Of a DNA stretch of 64,000 bases, positions 21,849-33,509 are shown piece by piece (positions within the stretch are counted from its first letter, which is position 1; each line of letters begins with the position of its first letter). The DNA is from Escarpia spicata (Eukaryota > Annelida > Polychaeta > Sabellida > Siboglinidae). The notes beneath the pieces were generated by a model. The model saw only the letters and a list, made by a program, of their open reading frames with translations. It had not been told where the DNA came from and did no database searches. Location of the stretch: assembly GCA_963995525.1 (NCBI GenBank), contig OZ023211.1, forward strand, positions 54,980,564 through 55,044,563, read 5' to 3'. A program made the translations under genes and the position numbers.

Positions 21849-24015
21849 ACAGACACACACAATTTTCTTGATCCTGGGAGCGATGGAATGTTTGATTAAG
21901 TATGGTCCTCGGTGTCAATTGGTGCATTTGTCATAAGTTAAAAGTCTGCATAAAGAAATAATGAATGTAGAGCGTAACAAAGCTGTTTTTAGATAGATAT
22001 GTGACATGGTGTTGTTTGACATCAAACAGTGCCTTCTATGCACTATTGACTGGCTTTTAATATGTAATAGGCATGTTGATATGGCGGCCTTTTATTTATG
22101 CATAGATAGTCCATCTAAATGTCGCCTTCCTTTGTGAAATCTCTGTCAAATATTTCTGATATGTTGATGCGACTGGCACATTTGTAATGTGAACATTATT
22201 ATCTTGTAAGTAATCAGCATCGCTATCATCTTCCACATGCATATCCTCTGTTGTTTGATCTTCTTTAAGTTAAGGAAATGTTTCTGTTATTGTCTGAAGT
22301 GTCAAATGGTATGGGAAAAAGGTAGAGGTTCTGGTCAAATTCTCAAGTTATTGGCTGTCACTATTTCCAAGTAGACACCCTGTGTGGTTTACTCAATATT
22401 CCTTGCGCTTTACACATTTTTCCTGAATGTTCATCACTTCTGTTGAAAGAAATCTCCTAAACTTTAGGTGAGAAACCATTGTTTTCTTGCAATCAATGTT
22501 CATGGTAAAACCCTGTTTGCAGATCAATGTTACTGTTGTAAAAATCAACGTCAGCAAAACACTAAAGAAACATTTGGTGAGGTTTATTGAACTGTACATT
22601 GGAGGAGTGATTTTTTAAGTTTTATTTCTGTGTAAATTGTGACATATTTAACACATGTAACCTGTTATCATAGATGCTTGAAACAACATAATTTAGGGTT
22701 CTTTGCTTGTTCAACAAACAACATCCGTAATCTACCAACATCCGTAATTCTTCTCCTTGTGTGTGTTGCATACGTTGTTATCCTCAGTGATCGTAGAACA
22801 TTGCCGATTACTTGGTAAATCACTGTGCCACTGACTGATGTGGTAATGCCAACTTTGTTTCATCGTACGCCATGAGAATAAGTCCACCATGAACACTGCA
22901 TTGTCATCACAAATTGCAAAATTACATTGGGCAGTCCCATGTCACATTAGAATCCGGGCCCAGTAAATGTCCTACTAAGTTTATCTTGTGTGTTTTTCCC
23001 ATCTTGTGTCAGATATGGCTAAACTGTGTCAATACTTGGTTTGATGTTGGCGTTGTTTTTGCCTGCTGACTTCTTCAAGTACGTTTACACAGTGCGGACC
23101 GTTTGGTAAACAATAGATACAGTAGCAGGGATAAAAAGTATCGTAATAAAGACGGCAATGTGTGCTTTAGGGACACCAGATTCAAGTGGTTTAGTCATTG
23201 TGTGTACCGTAGTGCCTGTTACATGGACTTCTAAAAGGAATTATTTATGATCTTCTTATAATAATTATACAACATAATTGTGTGGCATTGCACAAAGGAG
23301 ACTCCCGGGATATAGGCTTGTGCACCTGTAATTGGTGTTTACTTGGTTAATTTTGTGTGCTTGAAATTTTGGGAGCAACTGATGCGGTATGGTACATTAT
23401 TGTTAGCTGTATCGACTGTTTGCGTGGGAAGTCAAACTTTTTTATACATTTTTTTCCTTTATTTATGAGAAGCAAGTCTGTGTTTTCAAAAGTATAAAGG
23501 TTTACTTTTAATAAAGAATGTTGGCAGATTTATCTAAAAAGTTATGTTTCTCCTAATAAATGTTACAAAGTAGGGTGTAGGCACTCGGCAATCATTCTTT
23601 TGTTTTGAATTTTATCTCCAGTAATTTATTCTTATGTTACTTACAAAACATTATCTATATGTGTAAAAATCCTTTGCCCAACTACAAACATAATATAATA
23701 ATTGGGGGTAATTATAATTAAGTTTTTTTAGATGAACATAATGACCACATAAAATGTAATAAGGTTTAGTGTAAACAATAACCATATTCAATAAAATGTT
23801 AGGCCTTTGAAAAATAACACACTGACCGTATTTCTCGGCAGAACACACAGGATGTTCCATATAAAATTTCCCAGAAATCGCAGCATATAAAATGATCAGA
23901 ATCCTGCAGGTATTAGAGCTCACTGTTCACACAGTGAATTGCTTTAGTTTGGATTTGAAGACGAACTATATCTCTTGATAGTGATAATTAATAAGAGGTA
24001 TGTTGTGTTTTGCAG
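21849..24015. other. Upstream intron of the ALK-like gene; no exon seen
   Basis: Ends in the TTGTGTTTTGCAG acceptor at 24003-24015. No segment resembling a MAM or LDLa exon was found. Confidence 0.55.
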
Positions 24016-24178
24016 GGTTCTCGTTCAAGACGTGCGCAAACAGCGGCCCAAAAGGCCCAACACAGTACCAGTGCGATGTCGCTTACAAGTTCACTGATAA
24101 GAAGGTATTGGTGCTCGCAGACCTCGACCGAATGGCGGGTGTGCAAGAGTGGACAGTCCCTGAAAGCAACATGTATAG
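24016..24178 (+). CDS. ALK: ALK-like receptor, window exon 1 (segment before glycine-rich domain)
   Basis: The exon follows a TTTTGCAG acceptor and ends before GTAAGAG. It starts with the last two bases of a codon (GG). In human ALK the matching residue is Trp (WLFTTC), so a TGG split by the intron is likely, giving W-FSFKTC here. The peptide runs FSFKTCANSGPKGPTQYQCD and ends GVQEWTVPESNMY plus the first two bases of a Ser codon. The spacing TC-x5-GP-TQ-x-QC and the later W-x-VP match human ALK just before its glycine-rich region. The exon has two cysteines and no transmembrane segment; it is extracellular. The upstream exon, expected to carry the end of the second MAM domain, was not found in the preceding 24 kb. 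Confidence 0.9.
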
Positions 24179-24573
24179 GTAAGAGTTTTATTCATGGAAA
24201 CCATGTCGTCAGTCATTCTACCCTTAGCCTAAAGTGACAGGAAATCATCAGGAGAATTTTTCACAAGCAATTCATTTCTGAGGTCACCAGGAATGGTCTT
24301 CTGAGAACATTGACAGGTTGTTATGAAATACTACCCAATGCTCCAGCTTTAATTAAATATATCTGAGCCAGAAGTGTGTGGTTCATCTCGGTTTATGGGG
24401 CCATCTTGGAAGCTGCAGGAATTCTATGTACACTGTCTCTGTTGTTGCTGTGCAAATTCTTGGGAACACTTGTAAAAGGCACTGTCATTTCTGTGTGTGG
24501 TTCTTCTGTCTTCCTGTTCTTCTGTGATCATGTATGTCCTGCAGTTTTCTTACCTGCCTGATCGTTAGGTTTC

Positions 24574-25500
24574 TTGTCAGGTTCTTCTTCATTCTCCTTG
24601 TTTGGCTGTTCTTCAATCTCCATGATGGCTGTTCTTAAGTATCCCTCTGTATCTGGCTGTTCTTCAGTCTGCTTGTCTGGCTGTTCCTCAACCTTCTTGT
24701 ATGTCTGTTCTTCAGCCTCCTTGTTCAGTTGTTCTTCAGTCTCCTTGTCTAGCTGTACTTTTGTCTCCTTGTCTATCTGTTCTTCAGTCTCCTTGTCTGG
24801 CTGTTCTTCAGTCTGCTTGTCTGGCTGTTCTTCAGTCTCCTTGTCTAGCTGTTCTTCAGCTTCCTTGTCTAACTGTTCTTCAGTCTCCTTGTCTGGCAGT
24901 TCTTCAATCTCCTTGTCTGGCTGTTCTTCAATCTCCTTGTTCGGCTGTTCTTCAATCTCCTTGTTCGGCTGTTCTTCAATCTCCTTGTCTGGCTGTTCTT
25001 CAGTCTCCTTGTCTGGCTGTTCTTCAATCTCCTTGTTCGGCTGTTCTTCAGTCCCCTCGTCTGGCTGTTCTTCAATCTCCTTGTCTGGCTGTTCTTCAGT
25101 CTCCTTGTCTGGCTGTTCTTCAATCTCCTTGTTCGGCTGTTCTTCAATCTCCTTGTTCGGCTGTTCTTCAGTCTCCTTGTCTGGCTGTTCTTCAATCTCC
25201 TTGTGTGGCTGTTCTTCAATCTCCTTGTCTGGCTGTTCTTCAGTCTCCTTGTCTGGCTGTTCTTCAGTCTCCTTGTTCGGCTGTTCTTCAATCTCCTTGT
25301 TCGGCTGTTCTTCAGTCTCCTTGTCTGGCTATTCTTCAATCTCCTTGTCTGGCAGTTCTTCAGTCTCCTTGTCTGGCTGTTCTTCAATCTCCTTGTTCGG
25401 CTGTTCTTCAGTCCCCTCGTCTGGCTGTTCTTCAATCTCCTTGTCTGGCTGTTCTTCAGTCTCCTTGTCTGGCTGTTCTTCAGTCCCCTTGTCTGTCTAC
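24574..25500. repeat. 24-bp minisatellite in the first intron of the window (about 38 units)
   Basis: The unit GGCTGTTCTTCAATCTCCTT plus GTCT repeats every 24 bp (for example 24967 and 24991). A multiple of three with no stop in several frames yields three + strand frames and one - strand frame, with 8-residue repeats such as CSSISLSG and RRLKNSQT. It lies entirely between two well-supported splice sites (24179 and 25575), so it is intronic and pyrimidine-rich on the sense strand. Confidence 0.95.
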
Positions 25501-25575
25501 AAAGAATTCATAACAGTATGCGTGCTATCTTCTTCCATATTTTGTGTAAACATCACAGTGATTGTTCTGTTGTAG

Positions 25576-25723
25576 CATCACAGCCCTGGGGGCGAGTGGG
25601 GGCACTGGGGTCGGAAATCCTGAACCCTCAAAGGGTGCATACGCCCATGCAAAGTTCAACCTGACTGCTGGAGAGAAGATCTACATGCTAGTGGGCCAGA
25701 AAGGGGAGAGTGCTTGTTCCCAG
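25576..25723 (+). CDS. ALK: ALK-like receptor, window exon 2 (start of glycine-rich domain)
   Basis: Acceptor TTGTAG, donor GTGCGTG. The first base C completes AGC (Ser), then 49 codons follow. The peptide begins ITALGASGGTG and contains the segment EKIYMLVGQKGESAC. Human ALK has ISGYGAAGGKGG and DMLYILVGQQGEDAC at the equivalent positions, so the exon covers the start of the glycine-rich domain with its conserved L-V-G-Q-x-G-E-x-A-C core. It ends in phase 0. The exon lies about 75 bp after the 24-bp minisatellite that fills most of the preceding intron. Confidence 0.93.
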
Positions 25724-27440
25724 GTGCGTGTGTCCTTATTCTCCCTAGATGTACGTCGTCCTCAAGGTTAAAGGGATGTTGTATGTCTGTCTGTTTGTTT
25801 GTTTGTTTTATTAATTATTATAATGTTATCAATGTTCTTAAGAACTATAATAAGTAAGCAAGTTAAAGGTATATTGCTAACCGAATTGAATTTAGTTATT
25901 GTTTGATATTAATTTTTAGCCCATGAAAAGTAAAGAAAACATGTTTCACTCCTATCATATTTGGCTCATTTGCAAAACGCTCTACCGATCTGTTATTTTC
26001 TATATTTTTGTGAAATCATCTAACAAAGTATGAAATTATTAATTTAACGCTGAAGGAGTGTTGTTTCAAAGCATTGTGGATCAAAAACATAATTTTCCGT
26101 CTCGATTCTTCAAACTCGAGGATGGCACAACAATGACGGGAGATTTAGTCATTACAACTGAGCACCTGGCTGAAACGTATGTGTCTGTCCGAACATTTGA
26201 TCTCCACCAAAGGTCGAAGTACATTTTGAATCAATCTAACAAGACATCTAGAGAACAATCGTCAGTCTGCTGTTTTTCCTCATCTGACTAGACACAACTA
26301 CAGAATATATTGCATTAAGCGTCATGTCAGAAATAGCAACGTGACCGACATGTCTGTATTGGCTGTCCCAAATCAGGGATCCAGTCGACACAGCACAGTT
26401 CCAAGGGTGTGTCTAATATTACTCTCTCAATTGCATTACAATTTCTCTCACTGTTAGACCACAGTCAAAGGCACGCCTATTGCTGTTTCATGCAAACACG
26501 AAGCTAAGTTTGTGTTCCAGGAATTTTGCGTGCTTGCTAGAGATGTCAACGATATTCTTCATTGATATTCCCCTCCAAATGACGTTGCTCGACGGGCAAA
26601 TCTTTATCAATTGTGTCACGTTTCGCATGCGGATGTTCTGGATTTCCTAGGTTTTTGTATGAGCATATCGGGATTTAATGGGCGTTAGAAGCATTTCGCG
26701 TGCCAGTTATTTATTCAGTTGTTATCAAAATTATTTGCCTCGGTGTGCACAGCAGAAATATGTATGCGGCAGCGATGTCGGATTTTCATAATCCTATCTC
26801 AGAATGTGGTATTTGATTGTCGCATTGTTTTGAGTAATGCAGACAGCAGGATAATGTTGATCTGCTCACTGTTAAGTCAGAATATTTCAGTAGTGTTGGT
26901 GAACATGAATATCTCCCGTATTGTATGATATGGATCACTGTCATCGGTATGGTAATATTCCTGAACTTGTCTGGTGAATTTCCTCCGATCTATTCATTGA
27001 TTCATCAGTGCATGGACATGCGTAGATTCTAAATGGGTGGCCGTACACTGACTGTCACTGTGCCAGTGATGATGTCACGAGTTCTCTGGCATGTAGCCCA
27101 TTGTGTACATGGCTTATTTTGATCAGCATCATTTTGTCTAATGTGGCAATTGCCTACAAATTCAAGTCCTCTGTTAATAGGCCCAATTGTATGTGGGTCT
27201 TTGGTGGCATTCTGCCAAAATGGAGTCTGGTGTTACCCGGTAGTCATGGACAAGATGCACTGAGTGTTAAAGACCAGTGCATCTACACTGTAATACCATG
27301 TCCTACCAAATCATACCCAACAAAACTGTCTGCTGTTAGTCCTGTTGTAACAAATGTGAAATGCATCCAGTACCACATCCTATCACGACGTTCCCAAAAC
27401 AGTTGTCTCCTGGGATATTCCTCTTCTACTTTCTCTTCTT
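25724..27440. other. Intron 2, first part: no recognisable element
   Basis: AT-rich, with GTTT repeats near 25795. The frame at 26058-26291 has no recognised domain. Confidence 0.5.
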
Positions 27441-27469
27441 CATGTCGCAACGATTGCACTGGGCCAGGC

Positions 27470-27605
27470 CCAAGTGCAGGAGGAGTGAGGAGGAGGTTAA
27501 CAAAGAGAGCATGGAAAACAGAAGAGGGTGTTACAAGGAGAAGTGGAAGACTGGAATTAAGATGGAATGACGGTGTCAAGAGATGTTTGAAAGGGCTATG
27601 ATGAA
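27470..27605 (+). pseudogene. Possible LINE C-terminal remnant
   Basis: One frame reads RSGRLELRWNDGVKRCLKGL before a stop. This resembles the GRPRLRW-x-DGVK tail of LINE polyproteins. It is short and diverged. Confidence 0.4.
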
Positions 27606-27651
27606 CATTGTAGACTGGAAAAAACTTAGGAAGATTTTGATAAGTGATGTG

Positions 27652-27960
27652 CAGTGGTATATCAGTTAGAACAGGAGACTCTCAGTCGAGAAATTTTGGG
27701 TTTTAGTCATCTTATTGCCATTTCAAAGCTTGGGCAAGTTTGTTCACTTCATGTTACTCCAGTTCATTTAACTGTATGAATGAGTACCTGGAAGTAGACA
27801 GAGGTGGATATTTGTGTACCAATAGTCTTCGAGTAGTAATTGCTTCCCAGAGAAGGCAAGTTGGTCGATTGAACAGGTCTGTCAGGGAGTAAAGTGTAAA
27901 GCACTTTAAGCAGTCCTGAGGACTGGATTCTGTGCTATATAAGAACTTACCATTTTCTAC
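27652..27960 (+). mobile_element. SINE with GTGCTATATAAGAACTTACC tail
   Basis: The head AGTGGTATATCAGTTAGAAC and core AAGCTTGGGCAAGTTTGTTC relate it to the SINEs at 20372 and 44590. Its 3' part contains CTTCCCAGAGAAGGC, ATTGAACAGGTCTGTCAGGG and AGTAAAGTG, ending in GCTATATAAGAACTTACC. The same blocks appear reversed at 30957-31085. Confidence 0.78.
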
Positions 27961-28084
27961 TTGTTATTGTAAATGGAGAAATGTTATCAAGAGTGGAACA
28001 GACCATGTGACTTGACCCCAACTGACAACAGAACATTGGGACTGGGAAAAAGAAGTTATACATCAATCTTTTCTATGCTTCTTA

Positions 28085-28275
28085 AGCTTCTTCTTCTTCA
28101 GTTGAGCATATCTCTGCGAGACGTAGCTGCCCGGATGATCCCCCGATACACTGCTCTGTCTGCCGTTTGTCTCCCTGCTCTCACGATGTCGTCTTCCAAC
28201 CAGTCGCTGATGTCCTGCTCCCATCTTCTCCTTGGTCTTCCCCTTCCTCTCTTTCCCTCCACTTTGCCTTCTAGG
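28085..28275 (-). pseudogene. LINE C-terminal fragment (GRPRRRWEQD tail)
   Basis: Read on the - strand: GKVEGKRGRGRPRRRWEQD, ISDWLEDDIVRAGRQTADRA, VYRGIIRAATSRRDMLN, then TGA and a GAAGAAGAAGAAGC tail. This is an intact C-terminus of a LINE polyprotein with its stop codon. Only the last about 55 codons were inserted, so it is severely 5'-truncated. Confidence 0.85.
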
Positions 28276-28279
28276 ACTT

Positions 28280-30191
28280 AAGCTTACAAACAAGAAATAC
28301 ATCAACGACTAGATTCAAGGTTAGCATGTAATCTATCATCAGGCGGCAATTGTCATTATCAGTGGTTTCAAAGCAAGAGGACCAGAGGTGATGGATTGCA
28401 GAACACATGAAATGTAGTTTCTTTAATCAATGTGTCTTCTATGATGTTCTTGCCTCTCCCTGTAGTGGCCTCAGTCTGATATTGTCTGACGTCATCTTGG
28501 TTGCTATCTCTTGGGTTGTGGCATTTTTCAATCAGCTGGGCTTTGCGTTGCTTGTGTTTGCGTGATCATGTGTTAAAGCCAAATGTGACAGAATGCAGCC
28601 ATGCAATTGTTAGGGGAATGACATGTCTTGTATGTTCGAATTTCATCAAAGTTCAGACCACTTCTGCATGCTTGCATGCAATCATAAAAAAATTATATAT
28701 ATTTGATGCATCATATGTATGGACAGTTCTACATTCAATAATTCAAAATAGCAAATTGTTCTCTATTTTGTGTGCCACAGACAGTGTTTTAATTAGTGTA
28801 GTTGATGAGTAAACGCTGCCCCAATGAGCATATCACACAATTTTTCCAATACTACTTCAATCGCACCTTAGTTTTGGGCATGACTTTCTTAGTTGATTGT
28901 GTGCAGTTTGACAAATATGTCTGACTCCATCCATGTTTTTTCATTGTATGACTATATGTAGGGTAGAACAATGTTAATACATGACAATTAAGTAATAGTC
29001 GGGTTCTAAAATATTATAACCACGTAGTCCTGCTTTTTATCCCAACATGCGGTGCATGGCTGAAATTTTGTCCGAAACCGCGGAACTTCCGTGATACATA
29101 TAACATGCAGTACTTGGATTTAGGTGAAATAAGAAACAAGGATGTACTGGATACATTCAAGGTTTCATGGCGGGCTGATTAGTATTTGTACTAGAGAAGT
29201 CAATACTGCACATATGCCAATGGTCTGCCTGGGGGAGATGTGTAAGCTTCTGACATTGAGCCCAGTCAGATACATGTGTGCAGTTGCTCTGCTTTGTGTC
29301 AATACAGATTAAGGTCTCTGCAGTCAAGTAGAAGTGTCAGAATGAAACATGCATGTAATGGCAGTCACTTGACTAACTGGTAGTTATCTGTGTCATAAAA
29401 CGTAGTGTGAATCTCCGTATGTTTTCTTGTCTCAGTACATCTCTGTTGATTTCATACATATTTGGCTGACATTTTTTAGTCGAGCCAGCAGTCACATAAG
29501 GGTGGTTTGTAGAATTAGAGGTTTTTTGTTTCACCCAGGGAGCCCTGTGGGATGGGTGTTTGGGGGTTCAAAGGGCACAAAAGGTTGTACATGAAGTTGT
29601 GATGGTGATGGTGGAATTTAATGGTTTTTGTGTCGTCATAAAGATAATTATGCCATCTACAAATATGTCGCTGTATGTGCGCAGATAGTTTGAGTAATTT
29701 CACGTTATTGCAGACTGTATGCGAGTGCTTTCTCCATGCAAAGCTCGATAACTCAGCTAATATGCAATCAATTTCACTTACGATCACTCGAGTGACATGC
29801 ATTGGGTAGTTTATGTCCTTCATGCATCATCTAACCTGTGATGGCGATGTATCATCAAAGGTTTCTCCTGTGTATCCGGCGGTATGCGACATCTCTGAAG
29901 TGTCCGTATAGCCATGCTGCTTTAACAATGACAATGTCTGGCTTTGCTTCTCTGAGAGATATATAATTTTGGAAGTTGGATAATAACATAAAAATATAAT
30001 CAAAGTGACCTCTCAACCAACCCACACATGAACAACTTTTTTAGATTGGAATTTTACTTTACTAAGCCCCTTTGTAATTGTTTTATTTAAATGTTTAAAA
30101 AAATGCAAGTTGCTTCTGAACTTCATTGAGCGCCACTGTGTAAGTATTGTTAAGTCAGTGTTAAGTCAATGTTAAGTCTGTCTTGTTTCAG
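28280..30191. other. Intron 2, last part: no recognisable element
   Basis: Ends in the TTGTTTCAG acceptor at 30183-30191. No repeat or domain-bearing frame recognised. Confidence 0.5.
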
Positions 30192-30314
30192 ACGAACAAG
30201 AAGAACTCTCAGACATCCCAGATCTGTCACCACGGCATCATCTCTGCGAACCCCGTGGAAGGTCAGCTGGTGGGCGTGGGGGGTGGAGGAGGAGGGGGGA
30301 CCTACATCTTCAAG
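30192..30314 (+). CDS. ALK: ALK-like receptor, window exon 3 (polyglycine segment)
   Basis: Acceptor TTGTTTCAG, donor GTAACAC, exactly 41 codons in phase 0 at both ends. The peptide starts TNKKNSQTSQICHHG and ends GVGGGGGGGTYIFK. The run of seven glycines followed by TYIFK corresponds to the GGGGGGATYVFK stretch of human ALK, part of the glycine-rich ligand-binding domain that packs as polyglycine helices. One cysteine is present. The start is fixed by the acceptor and by phase 0 of the previous exon. A - strand frame over the same bases is open but meaningless. Confidence 0.94.
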
Positions 30315-30956
30315 GTAACACATTTTCAGGGATGTTCTCAAAAGTTCACTAAGTCTGATGCGTCTAGATTTGGTTCAACCCCATCACCAGTGTGTGGCGT
30401 GTAACTTTGCTATTACCGTTGATTTGCATTAACATTTTAATTTGGTAGCTAGCGCCATTGTGGCAATATATTTTCAACATGGTGATAACCTATCCCTCCC
30501 TATGAATGCTTAGCGTATTTTGGGACTTGACGAAATTTTGCTACCACCCCTTAGTGCACAGATGAAATATTTTCTACAGAACCTGTTGTGCAATCAGCAA
30601 AATTCCAGTTACACTTGCATAACCTGTTCTTTCTTATGTGCTAATATTTGACACCTAGTAGCTAGACCTAGTAGCTTAGATTTTTTTTTAACTAGCTTTA
30701 AAATGGTGCATTCTGAGGTATGTTTTAATATTTACTCTTAAATATAGAGGGGAAGATATAAAACAACAAGACACTACTCGTAAATGTAGTAATCATGATT
30801 AATAAAAGCCAGTAATCATGATTGTTTCATCATGTTGAGGTGTCGTTTCCATTTTACCACTGCTACTCAGTAGGTGTGGTTTCCACTTGACCACTGGTAC
30901 TTGGTTAGGGTTATGTTTTCTTGCACTAACCCTAGGCCTTGTTACCTCCCTGACAG

Positions 30957-31085
30957 AGTCAATAAAAAGTAAACGGTAAGTTCTTATATAGCGCAGGACA
31001 CTTTACTCCCTGGCAGACCTGTTCAATCGAACACCATCTCGACTTCTCTGGGAAGCATCCAGTGGTATCATCTGAAGACTCTTTC
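30957..31085 (-). mobile_element. SINE 3' part, inverted relative to the copy at 27652
   Basis: Contains GGTAAGTTCTTATATAGCGC and CTCCCTGGCAGACCTGTTCA, then ATCGAACACC and CTTCTCTGGGAAGC. These are the reverse complements of blocks in 27840-27950. It has lost the head and an internal AAGCACTTTAAGCAG segment. Confidence 0.8.
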
Positions 31086-31216
31086 ATCATCACCTTTAAA
31101 TTATTTTAATATCATAATATTATGGTAAATTGGTGGTTTATGTTCAAAAGATTATATTTTATTTGTTTGCTAGAATGCTATACAATTAATTAAACAGTCA
31201 TTTCTGGAATGCCAAA

Positions 31217-31477
31217 AAAGTGGGTCCGGATTTGATGTATGTTTCTATTAATCGCAAGAATGTTTCTCAAATTGTCCTTTTTTATAAAACAGTATAAGTT
31301 GTTTAGTACACCCAATTGCTGTGCAAACATCATTGTCTAACCCAAGTTAGTATACATGGTTTTGGGTAGTAGGCATTTTTTTATGAGATGTGAACTTCGG
31401 TGGTTTATATTCGTAAGTATTTCACTCAAATCAACTTTCCCAAAAGTTTGTTTGCACATCGAATCCGGACCCACTTT
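31217..31477. mobile_element. Short MITE-like inverted-repeat element
   Basis: AAAGTGGGTCCGGATTTGAT at 31217-31236 and its reverse complement ATCGAATCCGGACCCACTTT at 31458-31477 form terminal inverted repeats with one mismatch. The interior is non-coding. No clear target duplication was found, so the superfamily is open. Confidence 0.65.
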
Positions 31478-32139
31478 GTCATTGATTTTGCCGCTTGAAT
31501 TTTGCTTAACTTTAATACCTCAGTGAGATACACTGTAGTTCCATCATTCAACATTATCCTTGGCATATTTACCTTTAAGAATATTGCGTCTTACATCCAT
31601 TTGAGGCGTAAATAGCACCTCGGTTTGTATCAACATACGCTGCTATATATCTCTCTTTTTACGCGGGCTGTGCGGTAACGCACGGCCGCAGCGGCACAGA
31701 CTAGCGCAAACCGGGTCGCTATTTGAGCTTCAACAGGGTCCAAATGCCGACTAATGGATAGGATTACGATGCACGGTTTTAATTTAGGGTTCAAAAGAGT
31801 CCGCATTGGCACAAGTGACGTAGTGCCATCAGCCTGCACGGTTTTTACTCCCACCACTGTCATAAACCAAAACACAAGTTACCGTTTGGGCGCCATTTTA
31901 CATGAATGTCTAGATTTCTAGTATGTCGAAACTCCGCAAGGTGTCACCATTGGAGACACCGGGGATCCCGCACGAATATTCAGTGATTGGACAACTGACA
32001 AGTGATATCTTTCACGTTGTCCAATGACGGCTAAACGATGTTGCTACAAATCTGCGATTTTGCAGGAATATAAGTGACTTTGTGGTGTCATTACGAGCTG
32101 CTCGCCGACGCTGAATATACCGTGAAAGAAAGAAAAAAA

Positions 32140-32249
32140 GGGCGTATGAACTAGCTATGAGGCGGCAATTTCGGCATATTTTGGGCGAGGCGGCATAGAA
32201 AAACGACGAGGCGGTCCGCCTCGCTTGTTATATACCAGGGGAAACACTG
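32140..32249. mobile_element. Solo hAT-like transposon end
   Basis: The block ends CCAGGGGAAACACTG at 32235-32249, the reverse complement of a CAGTGTTTCCCCTGG-type hAT terminus. Before it lies a subterminal palindrome, GAGGCGGTCCGCCTCG. No matching left end was found nearby; the element may be truncated by the adjacent 35-bp array. Confidence 0.5.
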
Positions 32250-32515
32250 ACATAATAACAATAAAAGTGCCAATAGCGCATTGAACATAATAACAGTAAA
32301 AGTGCCAATAGCACATTGAACATATTAACAATAAAAGTGCCAATAGCGCATTGAACATAATAACAGTAAAAGTGCCAATAGCACATTGAACATATTAACA
32401 ATAAAAGTGCTAATAGCACATTGAACATAATAACAATAAAAGTGCCAATAGCACATTGAACATATTAACAATAAAAGTGCTAATAGCGCATTGAACATAA
32501 TAACAGTAAAGTGTG
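32250..32515. repeat. 35-bp minisatellite, about 7.5 units
   Basis: Unit AACATAATAACAGTAAAAGT then GCCAATAGCGCATTG, spaced 35 bp (32283, 32318). Alternating subtypes (AATAACAGT / ATTAACAAT) suggest a 70-bp dimer. It starts right at the hAT-like end. Hydrophobic - strand frames here are by-products. Confidence 0.93.
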
Positions 32516-32737
32516 TGTGAAGACATTTAGAAATAAATGTGAAAGAGTGAAATGAGATGGGAAGCAATTGACTTTGTGACATTCGTTACTAATTTATTTC
32601 TTCATTTGTCAGATACTAACAAACTCTGTGCAAATTGATTGTGCTATGGAATTACATGTGTTGACTGTCATTAGTCAGTTGAGCAGCAGTGATCCTAATG
32701 CTTCTGTGCGTTGCAACCATTGTTCATTTTGTTTCAG

Positions 32738-32891
32738 CTTGATCCCATCACCAAAAATATCACCATTCTCATCATTGCTGGAGGAGGGGGTGGAAAAGCC
32801 TTCCATTTAGGGTATGACCCCATTAGGGCAAACGGCGGACTGAGCATTGGTGGACCCGGAATCAGCCCTAATTCTCCTCTCACAAGCCCAG
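32738..32891 (+). CDS. ALK: ALK-like receptor, window exon 4 (glycine-rich domain)
   Basis: Acceptor TTTGTTTCAG, donor GTAACAT. It opens in phase 0 and leaves one base (G) for the next exon. The peptide contains ITILIIAGGGGGKAFHLG, matching human ALK VPLIIAAGGGGRAYG. It then continues with a Gly/Pro/Ser-rich loop (ISPNSPLTSP). This is extracellular sequence of the glycine-rich domain. An Asn-glycosylation motif (NIT) lies near the start. The intron that follows is the largest complete one in the window (13.6 kb) and collects most of the transposon copies. Confidence 0.93.
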
Positions 32892-33509
32892 GTAACATAT
32901 CTTTGCATCAAAGGGTAATTTGGGTGGGAGACAAACCTACACCCTTTTTCATCTTCTCCCCACCCCATTCCCTTACAGAGTGGGGGCAACATTGCTGGCT
33001 TGGGCTGTCCCGCCCTCTTGACATAACAAAATATTTATCCCCGATCTTCTGAAGGCTTTTAACACTCAGCTGTACATCTATACATTGAATTTTTTTTAAA
33101 TTGACAACTAATTTATTAGTCTAGCTATTTATTAATAAATATTTATCGACTAGATATCCTTTTTGTATGTTAATTATTATTTGAATGTAACTCCCTCCTA
33201 GTTATTGATGTGTTTATTTAACTACCAATGATGCAATATATGTAATGTTTTATATTTATTTGTACTGACTAATGGCAGTAAATTTATGTCAGAAAGAAAC
33301 AAAACTGTGCGTCTGTAGAATGAACTAAAATAGCTGAAACCTCACAATTATTTTAATATTGTCTTTTTAAGCACATGGCTCTAAATTTGGTAGTAGAAAA
33401 TTGCACCGGGTTAATTAATATTTTTTTAAAAGCCATTGAAGACCACCTCAATATCTTACCTAATGCTTTGTCTATGATGCAGTGTTGTTACTAATAATAT
33501 TTATAATAA

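Noticed and set aside
24574..25575. A 333-codon CSSISLSG-repeat protein and the antisense RRLKNSQT repeat
   Set aside because: Generated by a 24-bp minisatellite inside an intron with well-supported splice sites on both sides.
32155..32582. Hydrophobic - strand frames suggesting membrane proteins
   Set aside because: They are translations of the 35-bp minisatellite.
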